Positions 36,721-49,521 of a stretch of DNA of 64,000 nucleotides are shown in pieces. Position 1 is the stretch's first letter. Each line of letters opens with the position of its first letter. The stretch is taken from contig CM047426.1 in the NCBI GenBank assembly GCA_026168455.1, positions 68,310,475 through 68,374,474 of the forward strand, written 5' to 3'. Below the pieces are notes generated by a model, which had not been told where the DNA came from, made no database searches, and saw only the letters and a list, made by a program, of their open reading frames with translations. Source of the DNA: Theocolax elegans. Lineage: Eukaryota; Arthropoda; Insecta; Hymenoptera; Cerocephalidae. A program made the position numbers and the translations under genes.

Positions 36721-37133
36721 TGTTAAACGACCGATAGGGGGTGCAGACCAGTGCGAGGTATGCGCCTAATTGTGGAGAACAGGCTAATGTTCGGAGGGCA
36801 GGATTCGCAACCCTCGGCCTTCGTCACCTCCATCTTGGTCAATCCACCTCCAACTCTCATCCTTCTCACAATTACGTAAACATTCGATATTCCTGGTTTC
36901 TTTAAATTTTCTCGTATTTATGCGGCGTACACTTCCACGCGTAGAGACATCGGTTTTTAAATACACTTTTGTTTCAGCTTGGCTTTCGTATGGGTTTACT
37001 ATTCCTTTTTCTCTAGATATTTATCGTGACTTCATTCTACATCTGCGTAACATTGATGAATAAAATTTGATAAGTCAAAAATTGAGGCTTGCTTTAATCA
37101 ATATCGAGGACGCGAGTCTGCGACTAGCATTGC
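36721..37133 (+). mobile_element. 413-bp dispersed repeat, copy A2 (solo-LTR-like)
   Basis: Reverse complement of 29017-29429, with the same length and essentially the same sequence. In this orientation it starts TGTTAAACGACC, has AATAAA near 37060 and ends CTAGCATTGC. The 60-codon minus-strand frame 36784-36966 is the same spurious frame as in copy A1. Confidence 0.6.
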
Positions 37134-37139
37134 CACCTT

Positions 37140-40100
37140 GCTTTTCAGATTTTTAATTACGGCCATTAGCTCAATGTGCAGAGTATAGGATTTATATCAG
37201 TTCAATGGTTATTATTTTAAATTCTACATGAAAATATGAAGAATTTATAAAATTATAGATACGTCAATTAATTCTTGTAAGAAATATATGTTCCAAACCA
37301 TGTATATGTATTAATTAACATACAATACATTGATTATGATGTTAATATTAATATATTAGTATTAATAACATTGGTGCGGTTGAGTTGTTGATAACTTATT
37401 GGTATTAGACTATTTAATTATATGAAAAGGTGTAGAGTAACTGATTAGAACACGAAACTCGTAGCTCTCGATATACTCGATTCTGTGAGTATATCGCGTC
37501 TCATTTTTCGTCTTTTTTTCGATCGGTTCTTATTTCCCTGTAAGGATATATGTGTATATTATATTTATTTTTTACGCAGAAAGAGAAGGTGCGAATAAAA
37601 GAGAAATGTCGAATATTGTAAATGTGTTAAGAAAAAATTTGAAAACGGATAATCAAAAGTTTATTTATACGTTACATTGTAATAAAATTTTTGTATTAAT
37701 GTACTTTTTCGAATAGCACGGTTTTACCTTGAAAAGAAAATTTTGTATGAACTTTATATATATATAATGTATAGCTGATTTACACTTCGTATAAAGTTTA
37801 TATAAATCCATTCAATGGAACCATCGTTAATTTTATATACTTCTATATCTTAAATTTCAGCTAAAGTATACAAAAGGTATTATAAAAATTTCTAATTTTT
37901 AGTTCTTATACATTTACATTTTTAATGACAATGCCAAAGTTCAATTCTAAAAATTATCAGACGCTTTATCCGAACTTTATTAGCTCAACTTTAATCAAGG
38001 TTCATGTAAAGAAAACACGAGAAGAATATATGAATAGTTTAAAAAATGGCGAAATAATAAAAATATATTAATGGGTACTTATTTGATAATCTATGAACAG
38101 CGTTCTTGTTTGGTAGAGTGCATATACCATATACCTTAACTATAATTTTAGAAACTCGCCAATGCTGCACTTTACTGATTTATCGTATTTATAAATACGC
38201 GAAGACATGGACTTTCATTTTTTAGTAATGTAGTGTATTCTAATAAAGAATACGCGCGATTATGTGAAACTTATACGATTTGCGAATAAATGAGTGAGCG
38301 TTCTCGTCAACGACAGAGGAGAGAGCTGACGGGGACTCGAACAAGAACGACGTACGAATACGAGTATAGAAATTCATGCTCTTACGAATTTTGTAAAACA
38401 AACGTAAATTTTGTGTTCTTTCTTATTTCGGTGCTAAAAGCAGAGATTTTTATATTAAAATTAAATGTTAATCTTTTAATAACGTATGCTAGATATCACG
38501 ATTAATGCAAGATCACAATACAACTTTGAAGGTTATGTCCAACTCGGTTATCAATGCCCGAGTCTTACATCAGTATGATAATTATGAAATAAGTACTTTC
38601 AACAGATGGTATATGATGCTTTAGAGATCTACAAGATCTTGTTAGCAATTATATGATCTTTTGCTGACGTTCAATGGCATGCAGGGCATTTAACCTCGAT
38701 AAATCAGTGAATGTGAGATTTCCCGCAAATTCCGCGATTGTCGGTGTCAAAAGAGCGGGTTTACATGAGAATGAACAAAAGTGAGAAAGCTATCTACTGA
38801 ATTTCCCACTGAAAAATATACAACTTTCGTCTGGTTTATTTTTCTCTGATGTTCATATTTTTGCAGATTTGTGGAATAAGGGGAGGTCTGGTCGAAGGTC
38901 TGGTTGTTTTTGATACACTCGTGCAGTGGATCCAATTAAATTATGAATTCTACTTTAATAAATAACATATTTTAAAAGAAATATTAATTAAGTTTTTCAG
39001 ATGGGTATTTTACCTTAGGTTCTTATCTATAAAGTATCAAGTTCCCGATAGTTTCTTTGTTTGATTTTAGTCATATTTCAAAAGACCGGGATTCGGTTAA
39101 CAGACGTTATCAATATTTTTTATACGCGGGAATAGCTTACCTGATAAAACAACCGGTGTAAACTAAATATCAAAACTTCGGTTCTAGAAAAAATAATTTG
39201 TTTTAACAATTCAAAATGTTTTAAACTGGATGCTGCATAAATTGAAAATCTTTTGAAATAATTTAACCTTACACTTAATTCAGAAGAAAATGGTAAAAAA
39301 GAATCAAATAATGTAAGGAAAATATCCATGTTCGATATTTCATCATTCTAAACATGGACATTTTAAACATTATTTACTTATGGTAATACGTATTACAAGC
39401 AGCTATCATTTTAATATTAAAACATAACTTTTAGTATACAAGAAGATAATTGCAGATTGCTTTCCAAAGATACTTATAACCTTTAATCTAGTATGCAAAG
39501 CTGGCTAAACAGTGCATAAATGCGGAAAATAATAAAATGCGTTTATGTTAGTTTAGTTTTAAGTTTACATTTAATTGAAAACACAATTGAATAAATGATT
39601 AATTAGTAATTTTTATTATTAAGTGTGAAATAGCAATATTTCAATACCCGGTACAGCTCCACGGGGCTCCGCATTGGGTTCGGTATTACACGCTTAACTC
39701 ACCTCAACTGCTAGTGAACGTGGATTGAATTTTGGGTGAATTTAATATTCATTAATAGCCAATGGATTGATTATCTGTTTATACTCGCATTTTCAAAAGG
39801 TGCGTACCATCAGACTCTAAATCTTAACGAGTAATTTTTCACTCTTCCACATTTTATATATGTTATATTTTACTCTATGATCCAGTAAAAGGTGAGTCAA
39901 TCGAACTTGCGTATTTTTCGTCTTTTTAAAGAGCGATTATACCAGACACTAGACTCTAGACTAGAGTCAACTGTTACTTTACAAAAAATGCACAAAAAAA
40001 ATTTGAATTTTTAAGGTTAATGATGCGGGACTGTAAAACCGAGCGAGTTGTGACCCTAACAAAGGCATTTCTCACTATTTAAAAAGAAATCGTGCACGAC

Positions 40101-40725
40101 TACAAAACAGAGTGATATATATGATTTGAAAAAAGGTGATTTTTCATATTTTGAAGAGAACGATGTGTGACCTAAAAAAGAGTGTTGTCACGGATTATTA
40201 TCAAATTATATAATTGAATTGCTATCGAAACGTCAACTAAATTTTGTTTTTTTTTGTTCAAGAAACAACAAACTTTACTTATAAAAACTTTTGGGTAAAA
40301 TAAGTTTTCCTCTTTACATAATTTAACTCAAACTAATTAACAAAAAAGAAATATAAATTTGTTGTGCAACGTAGTGAATAATTTATAATTGTAAAATAAT
40401 TAATTATTAAATAAATACCTTTTAAAGTGCTAGTTTACTTCTTTATTAACTCACAATAGTCGCTTTCATGGACGAATTATAGCAAATTATATAAATTATA
40501 GCAATAAGACAGTATTATAATATCGCATGACATAATATTCAAATTCTATAATTATGACATACCTACCTTATTTGACTCAACAGAATTGAATGGTGGATCG
40601 TGGTGAAGCACTATTTTTTGTTGATGACTAAATAGTAATGTATATAATTAATATTCAATTATGTCAACTACTATAGAGCTAGAAAATAAAAAATATATCA
40701 AATAAAATTAGTAACTATTAGACAC
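37140..40725. other. AT-rich desert, no gene seen
   Basis: No gene is supported. There is a small GC-rich patch at 39644-39720 and a 17-bp near-perfect palindrome, GACTCTAG-A-CTAGAGTC, at about 39952-39968. Confidence 0.5.
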
Positions 40726-40731
40726 ACACGG

Positions 40732-41103
40732 ATGTTAAAGATATGTAGTACATTTAAACAGTTTTATACAAACTATAAACAAATATTAGGAATATGTACA
40801 TATCTTTAAATTTTATAGAAAATTGAAATGTTGGACAATCCTCAAATGTAGGTTTGTTGTACAGTAAAAACTGTAGGACTTGGATATTTTGGTACATTTG
40901 AACGTGAAACTTTGACCATCGACGACTGTGAAAAAGATGTCCTAAAGGCTTGTTACTATCAAATATAAGTAGTAACATTTGTGAAGGGCACATTCAACTG
41001 GGCACCCGTTTGTTTGGCGTGTACGAGCTCCGACGGACTGCCGCTACGCGGCGTCTACTCGATCGACCCAACCACGAAGCGTAGAACTGTTACATCGATT
41101 TAG
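40732..41103 (-). mobile_element. ~370-bp dispersed repeat, copy C2
   Basis: Reverse complement of 34234-34603 with two short differences. The minus-strand frame 40754-40993 lies inside and is not a gene. Confidence 0.65.
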
Positions 41104-41109
41104 TTTACA

Positions 41110-41940
41110 AACCCAGCTCAGTATATCATATCCTTCTTTATTTGGAATATTTTCAACTTTTATATTTGCGAATTGAAAAAAAATTAACGATATAATGAAA
41201 TTGTGATGTCACGTATAGGTAGATCTTTCGACGGATCCGATTCTTCGATGTACTCGCACACATACATTCAAACGAATTACAAATATTAATTTTGCCGTAC
41301 AACGGAAAGTTTTCTAAAAAAAGTGTAAGAATCAGTAAAACTAAAGACTTAATAATTTAGTAAATCCAGTACCAAATATTTGTAAATTTTATCCAAAATT
41401 TATTATCTGGAAATATGTTCTGCAATAACTTACATAAAACTTATATAGAACAATTTATTTTATTAGATAAGACTGCTAGAATCACAGGCAGTAACAATAG
41501 TCTTGTAACGATACTCTATCGTATCCACAGAAGAATTATCATTAGAAAAATTATTCATTTTAAAAAGATAAGTAACTAGCTCAAAAATTGTAAAATCAAA
41601 TGTTACTTACTATGCTTAAGTTTAAATTAAAATAACAAATATTGCGTCAATAAATACCAGTAGAAAGCCAAAACATTGTTATTGCATGAAAATAAAACAC
41701 ATAAATATGCATACGTGTGCATCTACACGGAGAAAAAATGTGAAATAAAAATGGCTATACTCCTCGAAATAGGAGGGACAAACACGGTTTGATTTTTTAC
41801 TATATACCAGTAAAGAAATGTATATAAAAAAACTGTTGAAAAATAAATATTTATTTTATAAATATTGATTTATGTGATGTAAATATGTTTGATGTGAATA
41901 AAATATGCATGGTAAATAGAAAAAACTTCATAAAGAAAGA
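41110..41940. other. No gene seen
   Basis: AT-rich. CTACACGGAGAAAAAATGTG at about 41722-41741 resembles CTACACGGGAAAAATATTTT near 32559. Both may be ends of an unrecognised MITE family. Confidence 0.4.
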
Positions 41941-41944
41941 AATT

Positions 41945-42010
41945 CTAAAAAGAACGGGTTGGAATCGAACCGGCGTCCTTCCGTGTCGAAGTCGGCCACT
42001 TAATACCATC
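41945..42010 (-). pseudogene. Degenerate tRNA-like sequence with Pol III terminator
   Basis: On the minus strand an A-box-like TATTAAGTGG (about 41997-42006) is followed by an exact B box GGTTCGATTCC (41961-41971) and then TTTTT (41947-41951). The middle (CGACTTCGACACGG) resembles the matching part of the 11.5-kb tRNA-like sequence. The anticodon stem does not close and I find no acceptor stem. It is therefore a tRNA pseudogene or SINE head. Confidence 0.5.
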
Positions 42011-42684
42011 TGTACAAAATTTTTCTGTTATCTTACTTCGGAACGACCTCGTGTATAGTAAACGCCTGTCCAGTTGATGCGGGAATTTTATCAATGTTGT
42101 TATGGAATTACTCTTGAATTAATGACAATTAACAATTAAAAGTATTTTAGTTAACAAACATTAAATTATATCAGGTTTGACTAATAAAATAGGTGAAATA
42201 ATTGCGTAAAAGTGAAGGATTAACCACCTTAACCTTCAAGATCAGGTTTTACATTTCAGGGAGTGTAAATATTTCTGCATTTATTACTGTATCATCTTCG
42301 TTTAAAATTTTTACAATTTTATAACACTAACAACTATATTTAATTCGGTTCTATTTTATAGAAACATCGACTTATATCAAATCTTTAATAACTTTGATAC
42401 ATATTTTAATAAAGATCCTATAAATAAATGAATTAAGTTTTCCTTTCGAACAGTTGAAAAATATATTAATCTTCAATGGGATTATTTTGTTAGTATAGTT
42501 CAACATATTATTAGTTTACAAGTTATAAGTTTGCAGAGTCCATGCAAGTGGCAATGTTCTTTTTGATTCTATTTTTATTGCATTTTACATTTTTATAAAA
42601 GACTCGACAAATATTTCCGAAAGATATGTGGATTATACATTGAATTATATCGAAAGTCACAAAAAATAGGTTAGCACATACTTG

Positions 42685-42735
42685 ACTGCGAGCGTCACCA
42701 GACCAAACCGTCTGATCTACTAAGCTATACTGTAT
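42685..42735 (-). pseudogene. tRNA-like 5' half
   Basis: The minus strand reads TAGCTTAGTAGATCAGAC, an A box and D arm, then GGTTTGGTCTGGTGACGC. No B box follows in register. Probably a fragment of a tRNA-derived repeat. Confidence 0.3.
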
Positions 42736-43544
42736 AGCATAAATTATTTATTACTTCGTAATATTGTGAATATAGTTACATAGTCTTTTTCAGGCTTATT
42801 AATTTATTCGAAATGTTGAATCTCAACTTGTATTTTGAGTTCAGGTATATTTCTAAAACTGAAATAAGAGAATAAAAACTTGATAACTTAAGCACAATTA
42901 TTCCCCTAAAAAATAGCAATTTTTACTAAAATGAATAGCACATTCTCCTACAACAGTTTTCCGAACGTAATAAAGTCAAATGATGTTATTGATTGCCTGA
43001 AATCCACATAACAATGATACGCCAAATCCGTGATATATTTCAATGAGAACTGTAATTGCAACTTATTGACGTTTAATAAAAGCGTTTGAAAGAAAAGAAA
43101 AAAATGGAAAAAGAGAAACTTTGGATTTTCGGAAAATTAAAATATCTTGATTAACAGTTTTGAAAGGTGAAAATATCGTCGAATGTGTGCAGGTATAAAA
43201 CTATAGCTAAGCCAAGGTCTTTACTATATTACAACGGTACTTTATCCAAATATAGCATCTCAGGTTTCGTCGTTACCTTGATGTGGTCGGTTTTGCTCTC
43301 AGATTCTATATTTTCGTCGCTTTATCCAAACATTTAAATCTAACTAATTTTTTAAACCGTTTATGGATAACGCCGACAACAAATTGAGTTTTTGATAATA
43401 AATGCAGTAAGCACAAAAGTTTCAGAATAAAAGTACATTCGGTTATTAGCAACCTTTACAACATTTACAATAAAACGCCGGTATCTAAAGACAGGCAAGC
43501 ACTCGTAGTTAGTAATCTTATACGCTCTAGATCCCAACATATAG

Positions 43545-43640
43545 GTATATGTGTGCGCGTGTACGTGCGTATGCATGCGTGCGCGCGCGCGCGTGCGTGT
43601 GCGTGTGCGTGTGCGTGTGCGTGTGTGCGTGCGTGCGGCA
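43545..43640. repeat. (GT/GC)n alternating purine-pyrimidine tract
   Basis: GTGCGCGTGTACGTGCGTATGC-type repeats with an uninterrupted (GC)n core and GTGTGC units. It is a strong Z-DNA candidate. The overlapping frames at 43361-43736 are by-products. Confidence 0.9.
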
Positions 43641-44344
43641 TTTCACGTAACTGGTCAGATAAAAATTTTGAAACTAACTACATTTTACGTGGAGGATGAC
43701 AAGTTGTTCGGTATACAGAAAAAAGTTTCAAATTAATTTATTCGAAAGTTACATAAATCTCAAAAAATAATTTTCGAAAATTTTTATTTCTTTAGTAAAA
43801 GCTACATTTACACCTATTTATTTCGAATTCCGTCGACTTTTACTATATAATATTGGGTGCAACTAATTAGTGACACTATTTTCTATTTTGTATTTTCAGA
43901 CAAATCTAACAAAGTCAATATTTATTTATAAAAGAATCCCATAGTGAATTTGTAACTGTTTAACAGAGTGTTAGTATAATTAGTTAAAGTAGTTATTCGA
44001 TAAGTTTAACAGTGATTCTGTTACAAAATATATTTTATTATAAAATTATAAACCGGAATAGTCCACAAGAACAAGTAAATAATTACAAATGCTAACTATA
44101 AAATGCGTGCACGGAATATTAAACATTTTGATGTTTCAGAATTATTTAAAAAATTTGTTTTTTATACAATAATAAAATAATGAAATAAATAAATAAATAT
44201 GTTTATTTAGTATCAGAATTGGAGTTCTTAAGACAGGGCGTGTCGTGGACACAGGATTTGAAAACTTGAAAAGAAAGAGAGAAAAAAGTAAATGTGGAAT
44301 AGTGACTGTCACGTTATTTGTCGACGTGTAAAGATGACTAGTTC

Positions 44345-44565
44345 AAATGGAAACTAGCTCGCCACATGGCGAGCCACAGCCAAAAAGGCCGTCGTGGCAC
44401 GTGCTTCGGAGCCCCGGTGCGATGCATCGGTTTTTGCATATAAGGCATCACCGGAGTTTATACCTCGGAATTTGTACTTCCATTGTTGATAGTTACCTTC
44501 TCGATGCAAAATACAAATTATTATTGTGCTCGGTGATACGGATTAATATCACTCCGTAAAATAAA
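44345..44565 (+). other. Short GC-richer patch, 70-codon open frame of uncertain status
   Basis: A balanced-composition patch contains an ATG frame (44347-44559) starting METSSPHGEPQPKRPSW. Its second half covers the inverted repeat CCGGTG...CACCGG (about 44414-44455). No domain or homologue is recognised, and no splice or promoter signal supports a gene. Confidence 0.15.
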
Positions 44566-44849
44566 ATTAAGTAATAGACCGGCAAGAAAATTTCAATTCA
44601 TACTGTGAAAAAAGAAATATTTACAATAAATGGTATTTTTTGACTATTAACATATTACATACAATTAGTTAAAGTTAACGTCGCGGTAAACGTATGATAA
44701 CGCGCGTGATTGATGATAAATCCGCCAATTATTTAGGACAGTAGGCCTTAAATTGGGTCTAGCGTGGATGTATAGATAATTCCCTTGGAAGCGTACGTAC
44801 GTGCATCCATGGTATTTTGGGATGTCACAGATTTTACAACTACGAAAAC

Positions 44850-44900
44850 GCGAGTGCGTGCGTGTGTGTGCGTGTGTGTATATATATATATATATATAAG
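44850..44900. repeat. (GT)n(TA)n compound microsatellite
   Basis: GCGTGCGTGTGTGTGCGTG passes into about ten TA units. Minus-strand frames across it are shadows. Confidence 0.9.
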
Positions 44901-44904
44901 ACTC

Positions 44905-47200
44905 TCCCATATAACGGTCGTGCCTAAAAAAGAGAGACTTGTATATCCATCTATACTAAACGGCATAAAATAGAATGTTCTTTGGGTCATCGCTCTTCGA
45001 GGCAGGAAAAAGGACCAAAGTAAAAGAAGACGGGTGTTGGCTTCGACTGGGTTTTCGGTTTCCCACTATTTGGAAATGGACATAACTATGCACCTGTATT
45101 CCATACGCACATTTCTCTTGGCTCTCCACCTGCGTTTCGAAATCAACTGAGGGAAAAATATCTACCCAAACCCTAAATACGTTACGGCTTTCCAGAAACT
45201 CGATGGAACGACACGTTTTTTTCTTTCTCTCTATTGATACTATCTCGTTTATTCCACTTTTTAACATCATTAAATCATTCGAACAAAGACCATATGGTTA
45301 TAGATAACTCAACAGTTTTAACAATACATATTTAATTGATTGATTACCTATACAATATCTTTCATTATAATTCCCCAATAAATTCAATATTTTTAATTAC
45401 TAACTGATAGTAATGGGAATCAAAGTAATTTATAGATATATTCAAACTTAAACATCACGATATTATTCGATACGCTAGTTTAATCGTTTATATAGTATAC
45501 AGTATACATTTTTTAACCGACGAGACACGAATTACATTTAATTTACATTATTTATAAAATATTGTCGAGGATCCAGGGTCTGCGTAACCTATAACCTATA
45601 ACACATCATCTGAACTTTAGTATCAGCATTTTTAATTCGTTCTATATTAAATCCCTATAGGAGGATTTTAGATACGTGTACCCATCAACGATTTTACAAA
45701 GTATAAATAATAATCATTAAAATTAAAAACAAAACATTCATTTAATTATTCCATTAATATATAAAAGTAATAATTATATAATTCGATAATAATTTGCGCG
45801 CGACGACCCTATAATCTTCTCTGGGTCACATATTACTCTGTTTAATGTGTGTGAAATCATTCTTTATTGTGACACATGTCTCTCGTTTTTTGTAATTATA
45901 TATGACTAACTCATTTTTAAACGACGAAAAATCACTCTCTTGATAATCTCCCGAATTTCACAGTCCCATATCATTCTTATCAGTAAGAGAAAATGCATCA
46001 TTTAGAGTTACAATTGACTTTTTACTAGAGAATGAGTAATCAAAAAGTAGGAAATACTTATTCGTTTCCCGAATGAAAATGTGAAATATAGCTCTTCTGG
46101 AGTGAAAAATTATGCTTATAATTTTACACAAGCAATTATAAACTAAAATTTTTAAACTACCCGTCTACAGTACCATGTATATAGCTATTCTAAAAAAATT
46201 TCTGCATATACCGTAATAAATGTTAAGACAACATGAATCAATGAAACTACATTCATTGTATCGATACCGATTTCTCTGTCTCACTAACGTATAATTTATG
46301 CAAATTTATAGAAATTGTTCCGTAATATCTAGTGAACAGCACATGTATAAAATAAAATCCAGTAAAACTGATACAATGTACACGTGATTGCTGACTGACC
46401 AGCAGAATTGCCCCGTAGCCCATTGTTTTTGATGCTACATGTGTTACGTTAAGAAAAAAAATTAGACGAAACCGATCCGAAATCGTACACATTTTCGAAT
46501 GAATGAATATTTTTCGCGAACATCTTTATAAAATTGTATTCATAAATTAGAAATATCAATGTAAATTTATAATTTGGATATGTCAATACAAGCTGCTTCT
46601 GTCGTATTCTATCATATGCTAGCCGACGCACTGTTTTCTTCTCTTTATCAATTTACAAGGAATATGTATAGAGACTATTCATCGACAAATGTAAAAATCG
46701 CTGTTTCACTCGAACTTCTCGTTTGTCATATTTTATTCATTTCAAGTAAAATTTCAACGAAGGAATCCAAAGAATATATACGATGGCACCGTTCGAAACT
46801 ATATTTTAATGAAAATTTGAAATGTTCTGCGTTCCTATATTAGAATTGGAAGTGTATCCAATTTCTTCGATCAAAAATTAGATCATTGAACGCTGGCTAT
46901 GGTACTATTTGAAGAAATAATAATTTTCAACAGGTTATACATTAAACAAACTGTGATTTATCGGAAACGTAAGTCGCGAATGAATTGTAAGTAAGTAATT
47001 AAATAATTATAATCAAATTAATAATTAAATTTAAAAATGTGTTAAAATTAGGTAATACAGGTTAAAGCAAATACTCGATAGAAAGTCTCGATGAAAAGGA
47101 TGTTCATAAAAAACAATGTCTTCCAGGTAGATAAAAAAGAAGTTAAAGTTAATGACTAATTTAAGAATTCGTCATCTATAGTCAATGCACAGGTAGCAGT
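44905..47200. other. No gene seen
   Basis: Mostly AT-rich. The frames at 44956-45270 (104 codons, minus) and 46574-46843 (89 codons, plus) have mixed composition. I recognise no motif, and I find no start context or splice signals to support them. Confidence 0.4.
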
Positions 47201-47214
47201 AGTTTACCCGTCCC

Positions 47215-48200
47215 TCTCTCTCTCCCCCCCTCCCCCCTCCCCCCCCCCTTCTAGACCTCGCGGTTTTTTATCCTGTTTTTGTCTTTTGTCAAATAAATTT
47301 GTTTAGGTGTGATTCAAAGTTGTAGACGCATGCACGGCCGAACGTACGCAAGGTCCGCGTGTGCCTAGCAGAAATGTTTTCCCCTCGACGCAGCCTCTAT
47401 GGTAATGGTCTAGGTGAAAGAAGCAGCGGCACGATGCGCGCTTCGAACGTGCCGAGGTAACAGGTTCATTTTATGCGGGATTAGCATAATTGTCATAAAC
47501 CATGCTGGCTCGATGAATTATTTAACTGTCGGAAGATAACCGAAAGAAAGAATGAGCGAAGAAGAAAAAAGAAAAAGAAAAAGAAAAAAAAACGGGGGGG
47601 AAAAAGCGGGAAAGGAAAAAAAACGAGTGACTAGCTGGGCTAAAGACAAGGTAGTCGTCGGGGACAGAGAAAAGTTTCGCAAAAAGGTTAGGGAGAACTA
47701 GAAAGAGAGATACAGAGGGAGAGGTAGAGGGAGACGGAGACAGGAGGAATATTATGCGTTATTTGGTTTTGGTTATAAGGAAGGGAGCTGGCACGATCGT
47801 CTTACTCTTCTTTCTTGTCTCGACGGCGTCATTGGACGCCATTGCTTCGATTTGCATATGCTGCGTCTGGGTTGGTGCGTAGGCCAACAACCAAGCCGTT
47901 GCCCCGCGGTGCATTGCATTAATTTTCGATGCTACGTGACACGAGAAGTGACCTTAAACCTTCCTTTCTACCTTGTCGCCGCACATTTGCACTCGAGCAT
48001 CTAATTATTGTTGAAGGAAAAGTATTAGCATGTGGTCGCGTGCCACTGGCGCCAAGTATTGTCTCTCTCTCTCTCTCTCTCTCTCTCTTCCTCTCTCTCT
48101 CTTTCCCTCTCTCTCTCACATCTCTTCCTTCTTATTCATCTGCGGTCTTGTTTTTCTTTTTAGCGGGACTATATTTCATTTGCATCGGACCTCGCCAAAG
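47215..48200. other. GC-richer island with poly-C and GA/TC tracts
   Basis: It includes a C-rich tract (47223-47248), a GAAAAA-rich tract (47560-47620), a purine tract (47690-47745) and a CpG-containing core (47780-48050). A (TC)n run (48059-48120) closes it. The exact octamer ATTTGCAT, a POU-domain site, lies at 47850-47857. I infer possible regulatory or first-exon DNA. The frame 47929-48315 is low complexity where it crosses the TC tract. Confidence 0.35.
47223..47248 (-). other. Potential G-quadruplex
   Basis: On the minus strand three long G runs (9, 6 and 7 G) are separated by single A or GA steps. This satisfies the usual quadruplex pattern. Confidence 0.6.
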
Positions 48201-48204
48201 TTCA

Positions 48205-48808
48205 CGGACTAATACATTTTATCTTTGCCAATATTTTTTCGTATACCCACGAATGGGTATGATTGAACCTTCGTATATCCGACGACACATAAATACACAC
48301 ATAATAATCAAGTAACATTTTGCGATAAAAAGTTTTAAATGAATTTGTAAATTGCAGGCAATTGATATCCCAGTTGCAGTTAGATGTTTCCAAATTTCAA
48401 TTCAATAGTTCGGTTTATAAAACAAATAATTGCAAAGTTTATTATAACCTTAATAACTCTTCTTCAATTGACTGAGAAAAACGTAATTAATGACGTTGCA
48501 TAAGTTAACGAATGATTGATTAAACTTTGAATTACAAATTTTAATAAAAATGTGGGTTTAAGGCATAATAATATTCTTACATCGCATTTTTTTTAAATCA
48601 TACGCAGTGGAAACCTAGAAAATAAATTTCAAGTTAACTTTCAAGTTTTATGTTAAAAACTTGGATTTATGTAACAGCTTTTATCAGCATCTGAATACCA
48701 ACCTATATTATAAAGAAAAATATACTCTAATTTAGTAATTTAAAATTCATTTTCATTCAACTGTCTGAAAAATCCACGTTATTAACTTAGAACGGGTGAT
48801 TAAAACTG
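48205..48808. other. No gene seen
   Basis: AT-rich spacer between the island and the MITE cluster. Confidence 0.5.
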
Positions 48809-48810
48809 TA

Positions 48811-49521
48811 CCCGCGTAAAAAAAAAGTTTGGCGAATGTTTTGCCAAAGTTTGTTAATTCTAGTTTGGCAAAGTATTCCCAAACTTGGCCAATAGGACTA
48901 TCGCAAACTTTATATTTTAATGCATAAAGTTTGGAATAAGTTGGGCAACAGTTTTACATTAATTTTACAAAGCTTTGTTAAAGTTTTACTAAGCTTTTTA
49001 TATTCTCAAAAGTTTTTGTTGACTTTGTGAAACCTGACCATAATTATCATATCTTCACTGTGAAAAATGTTTAGTAAAAATTACTATTTTAATGGTAAAC
49101 GGAGGTCAGACTTACACAATTATAAAAATTGCTATTAATAATGGTAAATATTGCCATTATTATAATAGTAATTTTTCCTAAATGGTGGCAATTTTTACCA
49201 TTATTAATAGCAATTTTTATAATTGTGTAAATCTGACCTCCGTTTACCATTAAAATAGTAATTTTACACTAGCAAATTTTTCTCAGTGTAAGCTTTATGA
49301 TAAGTTTCTGAAAAGTTTGGTCAAAGTTACATCTGCTTCATGCTGAAACTTTTTACAAACTTTTGTAAAGCTCCTAAAAGTTGACAAAAACTTTTGAGAA
49401 ATTTACAAAACTTAAGTATGGCACAGTTCTATTGGCCAAGTTTGGGAATATAGTTTTGCAAAGTTATATAATTTCCAAAAGTTTTGCAAAGGTTTTACCA
49501 AACTTTATTTTTTTACGCGGG
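48811..49521. mobile_element. Foldback MITE (CCCGCGTAAAAAA ends), interrupted
   Basis: The ends mirror each other: CCCGCGTAAAAAAAAAGTTT at 48811 and its complement ending CGCGGG at 49521. The arms share TTCCCAAACTTGGCCAATAG (about 48876-48895 and its mirror near 49432-49451). They are packed with CAAAGTTT/AAACTTTG subterminal repeats. A second MITE (49056-49288) sits in the middle. No coding sequence is present. Confidence 0.75.
49056..49288. mobile_element. Nested palindromic MITE (CACTGTGAAAAA ends)
   Basis: The left end CACTGTGAAAAAT is mirrored by the right end, which reads CACTGAGAAAAAT on the minus strand. The arms are about 95% alike for roughly 100 bp, including GGTAAACGGAGGTCAGA in both. 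The 233-bp unit is nearly one perfect hairpin and lies within the older, more diverged foldback element. I see no clear target duplication. Confidence 0.75.
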
